This document shows, piece after piece, positions 1 to 6,705 of a DNA stretch of 9,992 bases (position 1 is the first letter of the stretch; every line of letters starts with the position of its first letter). The stretch spans positions 1 to 9,992 of the forward strand of contig PLWR01000597.1 in the NCBI GenBank assembly GCA_003165615.1. Direction: 5' to 3'. Source of the DNA: Acidobacteriota bacterium. GTDB lineage: Bacteria > Acidobacteriota > Terriglobia > UBA7540. The notes below the pieces were generated by a model, which was not told where the DNA came from, did no database searches, and saw only the letters and a program-made list of their open reading frames with translations. A program made the position numbers and the translations under genes.

Positions 1-366
1 GATAGCGACGCGGCCAATGCCAATGCACGCCTCTCCTCCCAATTGCCCTACATCATGGCGACCTGCCGGTTTGCCCACTACTTGAAAGCGATGATGCGGG
101 ACAGAATTGGCAGCTTCACTTCCAAAGAAGAACTGCAGATGTTTTTCAACCGGTGGATTACTCAATACGTCACCACCGACGACTCGGCTTCGCAAGCCAC
201 CAAGGCGAAGTACCCGTTGCGTGAGGCTCGGGTTGATGTAGAAGAGGTTAAGGGCAAGCCGGGAGTATACCGGGCGGTGTGTTTCCTGCGCCCGCACTTC
301 CAACTCGATGAGCTCACAGTTTCGCTGCGGTTGGTTGCATCGTTGCCAGCCCCCGCGGGAAAATAG
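1..366 (+). CDS. tssC: TssC (VipB/EvpB), large T6SS contractile sheath subunit, C-terminal fragment
   Basis: This reading frame is open from base 1 and ends at TAG 364-366. It gives the last 121 residues of a protein whose family is usually about 490-500 residues, so roughly three quarters lies upstream. The fragment carries hallmarks of the TssC C-terminus: a stretch beginning LSSQLPYIMATCRFAHYLK, a GSF helix start, the segment KAKYPLREARVDVEEVKGKP, and the terminal strand region RPHFQLDELTVSLRLVASLP. TssC pairs with TssB to build the cytoplasmic sheath that contracts to propel the Hcp tube. The C-terminal part forms the sheath core and contributes to inter-subunit strand exchange in known structures. 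The internal ATG at 43-45 is not a start, because conserved TssC sequence continues upstream of it. The TssC N-terminal helix involved in ClpV recognition cannot be seen here. Confidence 0.96.
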   Translation, partial: DSDAANANARLSSQLPYIMATCRFAHYLKAMMRDRIGSFTSKEELQMFFNRWITQYVTTDDSASQATKAKYPLREARVDVEEVKGKPGVYRAVCFLRPHFQLDELTVSLRLVASLPAPAGK

Positions 367-379
367 CTTAGGGGTTCTT

Positions 380-410
380 CGTGGCGGACTTGGCCGGCAA
401 GTCCGCCACG
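380..410 (+). terminator. Perfect 13-bp hairpin between tssC and hcp1, probable attenuator or partial terminator
   Basis: Bases 380-392 (CGTGGCGGACTTG) are the exact reverse complement of 398-410 (CAAGTCCGCCACG), with a 5-base loop GCCGG at 393-397. The stem is GC-rich and begins 13 bases after the tssC stop. It is followed by a short T run (TGCTTTTCC, 411-419). This fits a weak Rho-independent terminator or an RNA-stability hairpin. A weak terminator or processing site here would separate sheath mRNA from tube mRNA. The T run is only four bases, so full termination is doubtful. The palindrome could instead belong to a dispersed genomic repeat family. Confidence 0.6.
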
Positions 411-437
411 TGCTTTTCCACAATTACAAATACCGAG

Positions 438-446
438 AGGAGAGGA
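438..446 (+). promoter_or_regulatory. Strong Shine-Dalgarno for hcp1 that fixes its start
   Basis: The purine run AGGAGAGGA sits 6 bases before the ATG at 453. The reading frame is open upstream to a GTG at 381, but that codon lies inside the hairpin arm and lacks a ribosome binding site. Hcp proteins usually begin only a few residues before the YFLKLDG motif, which matches the start at 453. This is the best ribosome binding site in the window, as expected for the most abundant structural protein of the system. Confidence 0.8.
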
Positions 447-452
447 AAACAT

Positions 453-938
453 ATGGGTATAGAATATTTCTTGAAACTGGACGGTCTTAAAGGAGAAAGT
501 GCTTCCTCGAAGCATCCTGACGAGATCGAGCTTCATTCCTGGAGTTGGGGGGCGAGCAATCCCACCAGCATTTCGGGTACCGGTCTAAGCGCCGGCAGGG
601 TGACATTTGGTGATTTGAGTATTACCAAGCCGGTGGATAAGTCGAGCGCCAAGCTGCTGGAACTCTGCTGCACCGGCAAACATATTGCCACGGGGATCCT
701 TACCTGCAGCAAGTCGACCGGCGACAAGAACCCTGCGGACTACCTGACGATCAAGCTGGCAGAAATCCACATCTCCAGCTTCCAGGCTGGTGGCTCGAAA
801 GGTGACGACGTCGGGTCAGAGTCGCTTTCCTTGGCGTTTGGCAACATTGAATACGATTACAAGGTTCAGGGTAAGGACGGGAACCTGACCGCCGCTGGGA
901 CCGCGAAGTATGACATTACGAAGCGGGAGAGCTCCTAG
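453..938 (+). CDS. hcp: Hcp1, T6SS inner tube protein (Hcp/TssD family)
   Basis: This encodes a 161-residue protein, the usual Hcp length. The N-terminus MGIEYFLKLDGLKGES is the classic first strand of the family. It is followed by EIELHSWSWG, a TKPVDKSSAKLL segment with a TGK turn, and the C-terminal YDYKVQGKDG near residues 133-142. Hcp forms hexameric rings that stack into the tube inside the TssBC sheath and is expelled with effectors, so it acts in the cytoplasm and then outside the cell. There is no signal peptide, as expected. Three cysteines (C72, C73 and C85) are present, two of them adjacent. The gene lies 86 bases after tssC, behind a hairpin and a strong ribosome binding site, which suggests expression distinct from the sheath genes. 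A second hcp follows. Confidence 0.95.
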   Translation: MGIEYFLKLDGLKGESASSKHPDEIELHSWSWGASNPTSISGTGLSAGRVTFGDLSITKPVDKSSAKLLELCCTGKHIATGILTCSKSTGDKNPADYLTIKLAEIHISSFQAGGSKGDDVGSESLSLAFGNIEYDYKVQGKDGNLTAAGTAKYDITKRESS

Positions 939-1230
939 CCGGGATTTCTCGCCAGTCAGTTGGAAGGGCAGGGATTATACAGGCTGCGGCAAAAGGCTTC
1001 CCGCTGTCACGTTAAGGGCCTCGGCGTTGGCGTGAGATTTCTAGTGCCGGGGTCTTTGTGGCGCGCAGGATGGCGGTATCGGAGCAGGTTTCCGCAGCCT
1101 CCTTGGCCCCACCATGGAATTGAGCTGCTCTCTTCTTCGAGGAGGGATAGCGGGTGCGGATGCATCGCCCCCTTCCCCCTCGAAGGAAGGGACTCGCGCC
1201 ACGAATTGACCAGAACGAGGCAACGCCCAC
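939..1230 (+). other. 292-base gap between the two hcp genes with no convincing gene
   Basis: No reading frame here looks like a protein. A 100-codon frame from a TTG at 960 has atypical composition (rich in Arg, Gly, Ser and His) and runs into hcp2 in another frame. Short inverted repeats are visible: CCCTTCC 1170-1176 with GGAAGGG 1185-1191 (8-base loop), and CTTCGAGG 1135-1142 with CCTCGAAG 1178-1185. I found no convincing sigma-70 or sigma-54 promoter by eye. The length is unusual for this otherwise compact operon, so the gap may hold a promoter or leader for hcp2, or be the remnant of a decayed segment. Confidence 0.6.
1170..1191 (+). repeat. Short inverted repeat upstream of hcp2
   Basis: CCCTTCC (1170-1176) and GGAAGGG (1185-1191) can form a 7-bp stem with the 8-base loop CCCTCGAA. 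It lies about 40 bases before the hcp2 start and has no T run after it, so a simple terminator is unlikely. An alternative pairing uses part of the loop: CCTCGAAG 1178-1185 with CTTCGAGG 1135-1142. The two foldings are mutually exclusive because they share base 1185 and the loop region. The function is unknown and chance is possible. Confidence 0.35.
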
Positions 1231-1773
1231 ATGCCACTAATACGCGTCGCGGGGGGTGCTGATCCTGCACAACCAGCGGAGAGTGCGCACGAGATACATC
1301 TCGACCTCGCCTCGGTTCAGGGTGAGAGCGCTTCCTCGGCGCATCTCAATGAAATCGAGATCAGCAGCTTTTCCTGGGGAGTGAGCAACTCGCCAGTCAA
1401 TACCGCCTCGGGCGCCATCAAAGGCGGAAAGGTGTCCATGACGGAGGTCACCGTCACCAAACCCTTTGACAAGGCGAGCGTCCAACTGCTGAAGGCTTCC
1501 GCCACCGGGCAGATTTTCAAGACGGCGAAGATCACCTGGAGCAAATCGACGGGCGGGAAGAAGCCCGAGGATTTCATTACGATCACATTGATAGGAGTAC
1601 TAGTCTCCTCCGTCCAACAAACGTCGGAGCGGGGTGGCGAGGGGATGGGAACCGAGACCGTGACTCTCTCCTTTGACTCCGTGACCGTGGATTACAAGGT
1701 GCAAGGCAAGGACGGGTTGCTGACTTCTGCCGGGTCGATGTTTTATGATCTCGCCAAGGGCAAAGCAACTTAG
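1231..1773 (+). CDS. Hcp2, second divergent Hcp-family tube protein with N-terminal extension
   Basis: This encodes 180 residues and aligns with hcp1 along its whole length. Shared blocks include GESASS, EIEISSFSWGVSN, a TVTKPFDKAS segment, WSKSTGGKKPEDFITITL and VDYKVQGKDG. Identity looks like roughly 40-50% by eye. It differs at the front: 17 extra residues rich in Ala and Pro precede the family's first strand, and the usual YFLKLDG is replaced by IHLDLAS. ATG 1231 is the likely start, because an in-frame TGA at 1207 blocks extension and a weak GAGG (1217-1220) lies upstream. The TrpSer pair before the STG motif is present, whereas hcp1 has a Cys there. It could be an alternative tube subunit, a tube-initiating or capping ring, or a carrier for specific effectors; the sequence does not decide. 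tagJ begins 36 bases later. Confidence 0.9.
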   Translation: MPLIRVAGGADPAQPAESAHEIHLDLASVQGESASSAHLNEIEISSFSWGVSNSPVNTASGAIKGGKVSMTEVTVTKPFDKASVQLLKASATGQIFKTAKITWSKSTGGKKPEDFITITLIGVLVSSVQQTSERGGEGMGTETVTLSFDSVTVDYKVQGKDGLLTSAGSMFYDLAKGKAT

Positions 1774-1809
1774 CGGGCAAAGCGCTGTCAGCCAGATTCG
1801 GAAACACAT

Positions 1810-2541
1810 ATGGAAAACGCCAATCAGCTCTTCCAAGCGGGCAAGCTCAATGATGCGATTCAGGCCTTGAACGCCGAGGTGCGAAACCACCCCGAGGATT
1901 CGAAGCGACGAATTTTTCTTTTTGAGCTCCTCTGTTTCGCCGGGGAGTACGACCGCGCCGAGAAACAGCTCGATATCCTGGGCTCCGACGATATGCAGAA
2001 AGAAATGGGGGCGCTGGTTTACCGCAGCGCGCTTCATGCCGAGAGGACTCGCCACGATCTGTTCACCAAGAAGGAGTACCCGAAACCCGTGGGCTCTTCG
2101 GCCGCCACGGGGGGAGCTGTCTCCGGCACGCTGAACGGGAAACCCTTCCAATCCATTGCCGACGCTGACCCGCGAATTGGGCCGCGTCTGGAAGTTTTTG
2201 CGGGCGGGAACTACCTGTGGATGAACTTTGAGCACCTCTCCTCGATTGACATGGAGAAACCGCGCCGCCTGCGGGATTTGCTGTGGACTCCCGCCCGGCT
2301 GCGGGGGGGACCTGCCTTGAAAGACACGGAACTGGGGGAAATCCTGCTGCCCGCCCTTACTCCTTTTGCCTGGCAAGACTCCGATGACGCCATTCGCCTG
2401 GGGCGCATGACGGCATGGGTGGAAAACGAATCGGGTGAGGCCCTGCCGGTCGGTCAAAAAATGTTGCTCGTGGACGGCGAGGAGTTCCCACTTCTCGAAA
2501 TCCGAAAACTGGAAATTAATCTTCCTCAGCCCACAACATAG
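1810..2541 (+). CDS. tagJ: TagJ (ImpE/HsiE1 family), T6SS sheath-associated accessory protein
   Basis: This encodes a 243-residue protein, slightly shorter than many ImpE members (about 260-280). Residues 1-75 resemble TPR-type helices: a LFQAGKLNDAIQALNAEVRNHP repeat followed by LFELLCFAGEYDRAEKQLD. The family-specific second half includes DPRIGPRLEVFAGGNYLWMNF (from about residue 119), RRLRDLLWTPARL, LLPALTPFAWQ (from about 180) and PVGQKMLLVDGEEFPLLEIR (from about 213). In Pseudomonas aeruginosa the homologue HsiE1 binds the N-terminal helix of the sheath protein TssB, and presence of TagJ marks a class of T6SS with its own ClpV-sheath recognition mode. It acts in the cytoplasm. No good ribosome binding site is visible before the CATATG start, although GGAAA lies about 5 bases upstream. 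Only 6 bases separate its stop from tssA. Confidence 0.92.
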   Translation: MENANQLFQAGKLNDAIQALNAEVRNHPEDSKRRIFLFELLCFAGEYDRAEKQLDILGSDDMQKEMGALVYRSALHAERTRHDLFTKKEYPKPVGSSAATGGAVSGTLNGKPFQSIADADPRIGPRLEVFAGGNYLWMNFEHLSSIDMEKPRRLRDLLWTPARLRGGPALKDTELGEILLPALTPFAWQDSDDAIRLGRMTAWVENESGEALPVGQKMLLVDGEEFPLLEIRKLEINLPQPTT

Positions 2542-2547
2542 GTCGCC

Positions 2548-4380
2548 ATGCCACTTCCCAATAACCTTCTCAATCCGATTCCGGGAGAGAACCCTAGCGG
2601 AGAGGACCTTCGCTACGCTCCCCTATACGATCAAATCAAGGAAGCCCGGCGTGAGGAGGAGGAATCCGCACAGGGCGACTGGGTCCACGAGGTCAAGAAG
2701 GCGGACTACCCCCTGGTCATCAAACTCACCACCGAGGCAATTGCCAGCAAGAGTAAAGACTTGCAGCTTGCCGCGTGGCTGACGGATGCTCTAGTGCGGG
2801 TGGAGGGTTTTGCCGGCCTGAAGCAGGGATTGCAGCTTCTCCAGGACTTAACGACAACCTTCTGGGATACGCTCTACCCGCAACTGGAGGATGGCGATGC
2901 GGAACTTCGCGCCTCTCCTTTGCAGTGGGTCGGAACCAGCATGGGGTTTCCAATTCGATCGGTCCCCCTTAACCGGGCGGGGCATGGCTGGGTGGATTAC
3001 ACTGAGTCCCGGAAAATTCCCACCGAAGAACAAGCGGACACCGACGATAAAGTCACCGCTCGCCGAACCGCTCTCGCCGCAGGCAAGGTTGCCCCAGAGA
3101 TATTTGACAAATCTTTTGCCGAAACCCCCAAGGCGTTCTATGCGGGTGCGGAAGCCGTGCTGGATGAATCCACCAAAATTCTGGAGGCCTTTGACTCCCT
3201 CTGCCGGGATAAATTTGGAGATGCCTCTCCCGGCTTTACGGATCTAAAAAAGGTGCTTCAGGAAGTCCGGCACACGAACCATCTGCTTCTTCAGAAGAAG
3301 CGGGAGACTGACCCTGACCCCGTGGAGGCTCCGCCGGAGGGGGAGGGTGGCGAGGTTGCCGACGCGGGCGCTGAGGCAGTGGCGAGTGAACCGCGCGCGC
3401 GGGCAGGGGCGGCTCCTGCCGGCATCGTGATTCCCTTTGGCGACAAGGAACCGGTGGAGCGTCGCGAATCGATAAAGGCGGTGGCGCGCGCCGCGGCCGC
3501 CCTGCGCAAACTTGAACCCTTCAGCCCCGCCCCCTATTTGATGATGCGAGGTCTGCGTTGGGGTGAACTGCGGGCCGCTTTGAACAACCAGGATATGACC
3601 CTGCTGGAAGGCCCGCCCACGGAACTGCGGCAGCATATCAAGCGCCTGGCCATTGAAGGAAAGTGGAGTGAACTACTGGAGGCCACGGAAAACTCCATGT
3701 CCCTCCCTTGCAGCCGCGGCTGGCTGGATCTCCAGAAGTTCGCCGTCGATGCCTGCGCGGGGTTGGGCAGCGAGTATTCCGGCATTGCCATCGCCATCCG
3801 CAGTGAATTGAAAACTCTGGTGCGCGATGTGCCGCAGGCGCTGGAGGTCAGCTTGCTCGATGACACTCCGGCCGCCAACAGCGAAACACGGGCGTGGTTG
3901 CAGGAACTGGTCGCCGAAACGCCGAATCCTGCCGGAGACGGTGCCGCTGCTGCTGCCGACGCTCCGGTGGTGGAAAATTATTCGGCGCCCGGTTGGCATC
4001 GAAAATTCGCCGACAGCTACGACGTGGCGAGTGAAGCTCTAAAAGCAGGACAGCCGGAAAAAGCCATCGACACCATGACCAAGGAAGTCGAACGGCAACT
4101 CACCGGCAGAGGCCAGTTCTTTCGCAAACTGCAGCTTGTCGAAATCTGCATCGCGGCCGGGAAAACTGCGGCCGCCCAGCCGATTATTGACGACTTGTTG
4201 GCGAGCATCGAGAACAATCACCTGGAGACCTGGGAAAACCCCAAGACCATCGCCAAAGCTCTGGTTTTGATCTATAAAAACAGCGAGAAAGTGCAAGCGG
4301 ACGAATCCGAAAAGCAGCGACTGTTTCAAAAGGTCGTCCGGCTCGACCCCGTTCAGGCCATCACCAATCTTGGAAGCTAA
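2548..4380 (+). CDS. tssA: TssA (ImpA-domain) T6SS assembly protein, long form
   Basis: This encodes 610 residues, longer than the 345-540 typical of characterised TssA proteins. The first 130 residues form a clear ImpA_N domain: a start LLNPIPGENPSGEDLRY, then TKAKDLQLA-like KSKDLQLAAWLTDAL, GLKQGLQLLQDL and FWDTLYPQLEDGD. An acidic, Ala-rich linker follows at about 254-300. A second helical domain begins near residue 305 (RRESIKAVARAAAALRKLEPFSPAPYLMMRGLRWGEL), the middle domain seen in several TssA types. A second Ala-rich linker lies at about 456-481. The last 130 residues are helical and TPR-like (ALKAGQPEKAIDTMTKEVERQ, then LQLVEICIAAGKTAAAQPIIDDLL), resembling VasJ/TssA C-termini. TssA interacts with membrane complex, baseplate and tube-sheath, and primes or coordinates distal polymerisation. 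The stop codon overlaps the tssE start by one base. Confidence 0.92.
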   Translation: MPLPNNLLNPIPGENPSGEDLRYAPLYDQIKEARREEEESAQGDWVHEVKKADYPLVIKLTTEAIASKSKDLQLAAWLTDALVRVEGFAGLKQGLQLLQDLTTTFWDTLYPQLEDGDAELRASPLQWVGTSMGFPIRSVPLNRAGHGWVDYTESRKIPTEEQADTDDKVTARRTALAAGKVAPEIFDKSFAETPKAFYAGAEAVLDESTKILEAFDSLCRDKFGDASPGFTDLKKVLQEVRHTNHLLLQKKRETDPDPVEAPPEGEGGEVADAGAEAVASEPRARAGAAPAGIVIPFGDKEPVERRESIKAVARAAAALRKLEPFSPAPYLMMRGLRWGELRAALNNQDMTLLEGPPTELRQHIKRLAIEGKWSELLEATENSMSLPCSRGWLDLQKFAVDACAGLGSEYSGIAIAIRSELKTLVRDVPQALEVSLLDDTPAANSETRAWLQELVAETPNPAGDGAAAAADAPVVENYSAPGWHRKFADSYDVASEALKAGQPEKAIDTMTKEVERQLTGRGQFFRKLQLVEICIAAGKTAAAQPIIDDLLASIENNHLETWENPKTIAKALVLIYKNSEKVQADESEKQRLFQKVVRLDPVQAITNLGS

Positions 4381-4865
4381 TGCCACCTCTCGACAAGGAA
4401 GGCCCCGTAACGCTGTCGGTACTGGATCGGCTTATCGATCAGGACCCGGACCGCACCTTGGAGCCTTCCATGAGCAGGGCCCAATCGCTACGGGAATTGC
4501 GGGCCGCGCTGCGGCGGGATTTGGAGTGGCTCTTCAATACGCGCTGCACCATTGAAGAGCCCCCGGAATCTTTGCGGGAAGTGGAGCGCTCGGTCTACAA
4601 TTATGGCGTCCATGACACCTCGAGCCTGTCCCTGCAATCCCCCAAGGATCAAGAGTACCTGGCGAAATCCATCAAGAACGTAATCGCTTTTTTCGAGCCC
4701 AGGCTCCAGGCGGTGAAGGTAACCCTCGAACCGTCCTCCGACGATGTGCGCGGCATCCACTTCAACATTGAAGGCTTGCTGCGCATGGACCCGGCCCCGG
4801 AACCGATTTTCTTTGACACGCTACTCGAACCCAGTAGCGGCGAATATAAGGTCAAGAGCACATAG
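4380..4865 (+). CDS. tssE: TssE, gp25-like T6SS baseplate wedge protein
   Basis: This encodes 161 residues, normal for TssE. It carries the gp25-like signature: VLDRLIDQDP near the N-terminus, SLRELRAALRRDLEWLFNTRC (about 38-58), VYNYGVHDTSSLSL, and the helix with FEPRL near residue 104 followed by VKVTLEP. The FEPRL-type motif is the conserved core of the phage T4 gp25/TssE family, where it organises the sheath-initiating handshake with TssB and TssC. It works in the cytoplasmic baseplate with TssF, TssG and TssK. The ATG at 4380 shares its A with the TAA of tssA. A GGAAG at 4372-4376 is only 3 bases upstream, so start recognition probably depends on translational coupling. tssF begins after a single intervening base. 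Confidence 0.94.
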   Translation: MPPLDKEGPVTLSVLDRLIDQDPDRTLEPSMSRAQSLRELRAALRRDLEWLFNTRCTIEEPPESLREVERSVYNYGVHDTSSLSLQSPKDQEYLAKSIKNVIAFFEPRLQAVKVTLEPSSDDVRGIHFNIEGLLRMDPAPEPIFFDTLLEPSSGEYKVKST

Positions 4866-4866
4866 A

Positions 4867-6705
4867 ATGCGCGATGATCTTCTCGAATATTATGAAAACG
4901 AACTCACCTTCCTCCGGCAATTGGGGAAGGAGTTCGCGGAAAAGCATCCCAAGATCGCCGCGCGGCTGCAGTTGGACGTCAATCGGTGTGACGATCCGCA
5001 CGTCGAGAGGCTCCTCGAGGGGTTTGCCCTTCTCGCCGCCCGCGTCCATCTGAAAATTGACGATGAATTCCCCCAGATTACCGAGGGATTGCTCAACGTC
5101 CTGTATCCCCATTTTCTCCGGCCCATCCCTTCCATGACCGTCGCGCAGTTTCACCTGGACCCGGAGCAAGGCAAACTCACCACCGGCCTCAACGTTCCGC
5201 GCGATTCGATCCTGTATTCACGGCCGGTGGATGGAGTTCCCTGCAAATTTCGCACCTGCTACGACGTTACCCTGTGGCCTTTTGAGATCAGCGATGCCCG
5301 GTGGGTCTCCCTCGACAAGCTCAATCCACCGCTGCGCGCTCCTGACGCGGTCGCGGCTCTCCGTCTGGAACTCCGCTGCTTTTCCGATGTCAGTTTCGAT
5401 AAGTTGCAAATGCAGTCGCTGCGGTTTCATCTGAACGGTGAAGGCGATGTGGTGAACACGCTGTACGAACTGCTCTCCAACAATTGCCGGCAAATCGTCG
5501 TGCGGGACCCCGACAACACCAGGAAGCCCGCCCATACGCTCAGCATGAAATCTTTGCGGCCCATGGGATTCTCCGAATCGGAAACGGTGCTGCCCTACCC
5601 GCGAAGATCTTTTGAGGGCTACCGGCTCTTGCAGGAATATTTCGCCTTTCCGGAGAAATTTTTCTTTTTTGAACTGAACGACCTGGCACAACCCTTGAAA
5701 ACGATGACCGGCGGACGGGCGGAAATCATTTTTCTCATCGCCCCTTTTGAGGCCGAGCAGCGGCAGCACCGGTTGTCGGTGGGAGTCACGGCCAAGGCGG
5801 TCCTTCTGGGGTGCTCGCCGATTATCAATCTGTTTCCGCAAACTGCCGAGCCCATCATGTTGACCCAGAGGCGGTCGGAGTATCCGGTGATTCCCGACGC
5901 GCGCCGCCGGATGGCCACGGAGATTTTTTCGATTGAGGATGTGGTCAGCTCTGATCCGGTCACCCATGAGCTGACCCACTACGACCCGTTCTATTCCTAC
6001 CGCCACCGGTCGATGAGGGAAGAGAACCAAACTTTCTGGTACTCCAAGCGCCGCCCTTCCAGCCGCAAAGGGGACGAGGGTTCGGAAGTTTCCTTATTCC
6101 TGGTCGACCTTTCCATGCGCACCTGCCTGCCCGATACGCAGGCGATAACCGTTCATTGCACCTGCACCAATCGCGACATCCTTTCGCGCTTGCCGTTTGG
6201 GAACGAAAACGGCGATTTCGAGGTCGAGGGAATCGGAGCGATCAAGGGCGCTATCGCCTTGCGCAAACCCACCCCCACTCTGCGTCCCCCCATGGGGCGG
6301 AATGCACTGTGGAGGCTGATTTCCCATCTGTCCCTGAACTACCTCTCCATCGTGGAGGATGGCAAGGAAGCCTTGCAGGAGGTCCTGCGTCTCTATAACT
6401 TTTCCGACTCCGCCGATCTGGACAAGCAAATCGCTGGAATCGTGGGGGTAAGCAGCAAGCGCCACTTTGCGCGCATCAATTCCGAAAGTGGAATTGCCTT
6501 CGCCCGCGGCACCCAGGTGCAGATGGAGTTTGACGAAGAAGATTTCGCGGGGAGCGGCGTCTATCTTTTTGGCGCCGTCATTGACCATTTCCTGGGTCTC
6601 TACGCTTCGCTCAATAGCTTCAGCCAGCTCGTTGTCAAGACTCGCCAGCGCAGGGAGGTGCTGAAACAATGGCCACCACGGGCCGGCCAGACGATCCTGA
6701 TGTAA
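4867..6705 (+). CDS. tssF: TssF (ImpG/VasA), T6SS baseplate wedge subunit
   Basis: This encodes 612 residues, matching the usual TssF length. The N-terminus, MRDDLLEYYENELTFLRQLG and then EFAEKHPKIAARL, is the family hallmark. Further conserved blocks are LLEGFALLAARVHLKIDDEFPQ, LYPHFLRPIPSM, SFEGYRLLQEYFAFPEKF (about residues 247-264) and the C-terminal LYASLNSFSQL with the terminal WPPRAGQ. The frame is open upstream to an ATG at 4744, but those 41 residues do not look like TssF and lie inside tssE, so ATG 4867 is the start. TssF is the larger subunit of the TssF2-TssG baseplate wedge heterotrimer, and probably corresponds to T4 gp6-type wedge proteins. The gene follows tssE by one base and its end overlaps tssG by 37 bases. 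Confidence 0.95.
   Translation: MRDDLLEYYENELTFLRQLGKEFAEKHPKIAARLQLDVNRCDDPHVERLLEGFALLAARVHLKIDDEFPQITEGLLNVLYPHFLRPIPSMTVAQFHLDPEQGKLTTGLNVPRDSILYSRPVDGVPCKFRTCYDVTLWPFEISDARWVSLDKLNPPLRAPDAVAALRLELRCFSDVSFDKLQMQSLRFHLNGEGDVVNTLYELLSNNCRQIVVRDPDNTRKPAHTLSMKSLRPMGFSESETVLPYPRRSFEGYRLLQEYFAFPEKFFFFELNDLAQPLKTMTGGRAEIIFLIAPFEAEQRQHRLSVGVTAKAVLLGCSPIINLFPQTAEPIMLTQRRSEYPVIPDARRRMATEIFSIEDVVSSDPVTHELTHYDPFYSYRHRSMREENQTFWYSKRRPSSRKGDEGSEVSLFLVDLSMRTCLPDTQAITVHCTCTNRDILSRLPFGNENGDFEVEGIGAIKGAIALRKPTPTLRPPMGRNALWRLISHLSLNYLSIVEDGKEALQEVLRLYNFSDSADLDKQIAGIVGVSSKRHFARINSESGIAFARGTQVQMEFDEEDFAGSGVYLFGAVIDHFLGLYASLNSFSQLVVKTRQRREVLKQWPPRAGQTILM
6652..6660 (+). promoter_or_regulatory. Shine-Dalgarno for tssG inside the tssF coding end
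   Basis: AGGGAGGTG lies 8 bases before the tssG ATG at 6669 and is embedded in the tssF codons for QRREV. It supports ATG 6669 as the tssG start despite the 37-base overlap with tssF. Independent initiation at a good site plus overlap would help balance TssF and TssG production, which assemble 2:1. Confidence 0.7.

Noticed and set aside
381..452. Upstream in-frame extension of hcp1 from GTG 381 (24 extra residues)
   Set aside because: The GTG lies in a hairpin arm with no ribosome binding site, the residues do not resemble Hcp, and ATG 453 has a strong, well-spaced Shine-Dalgarno and gives the normal Hcp N-terminus and length.
960..981. TTGGAA and TATACA as a promoter after hcp1
   Set aside because: The two hexamer-like elements are only 10 bases apart, too close for a sigma-70 promoter (about 17), and no better-spaced pair is evident.
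960..1262. Possible 100-residue protein between hcp1 and hcp2 (TTG start)
   Set aside because: It has no ribosome binding site, an implausible composition, no recognisable family features, and overlaps the start of hcp2 in another frame.
1600..2457. 285-codon open frame on the minus strand opposite hcp2 and tagJ
   Set aside because: It spans the antisense of two recognised genes and their gap and has no recognisable protein features, so it is a codon-bias shadow.
4744..4866. Upstream in-frame extension of tssF from ATG 4744
   Set aside because: The 41 residues lie inside the tssE coding region in another frame and do not resemble TssF, whereas ATG 4867 gives the classic TssF start.
5218..6030. 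270-codon open frame on the minus strand inside tssF
   Set aside because: It is antisense to a well-conserved TssF region and has no family resemblance.
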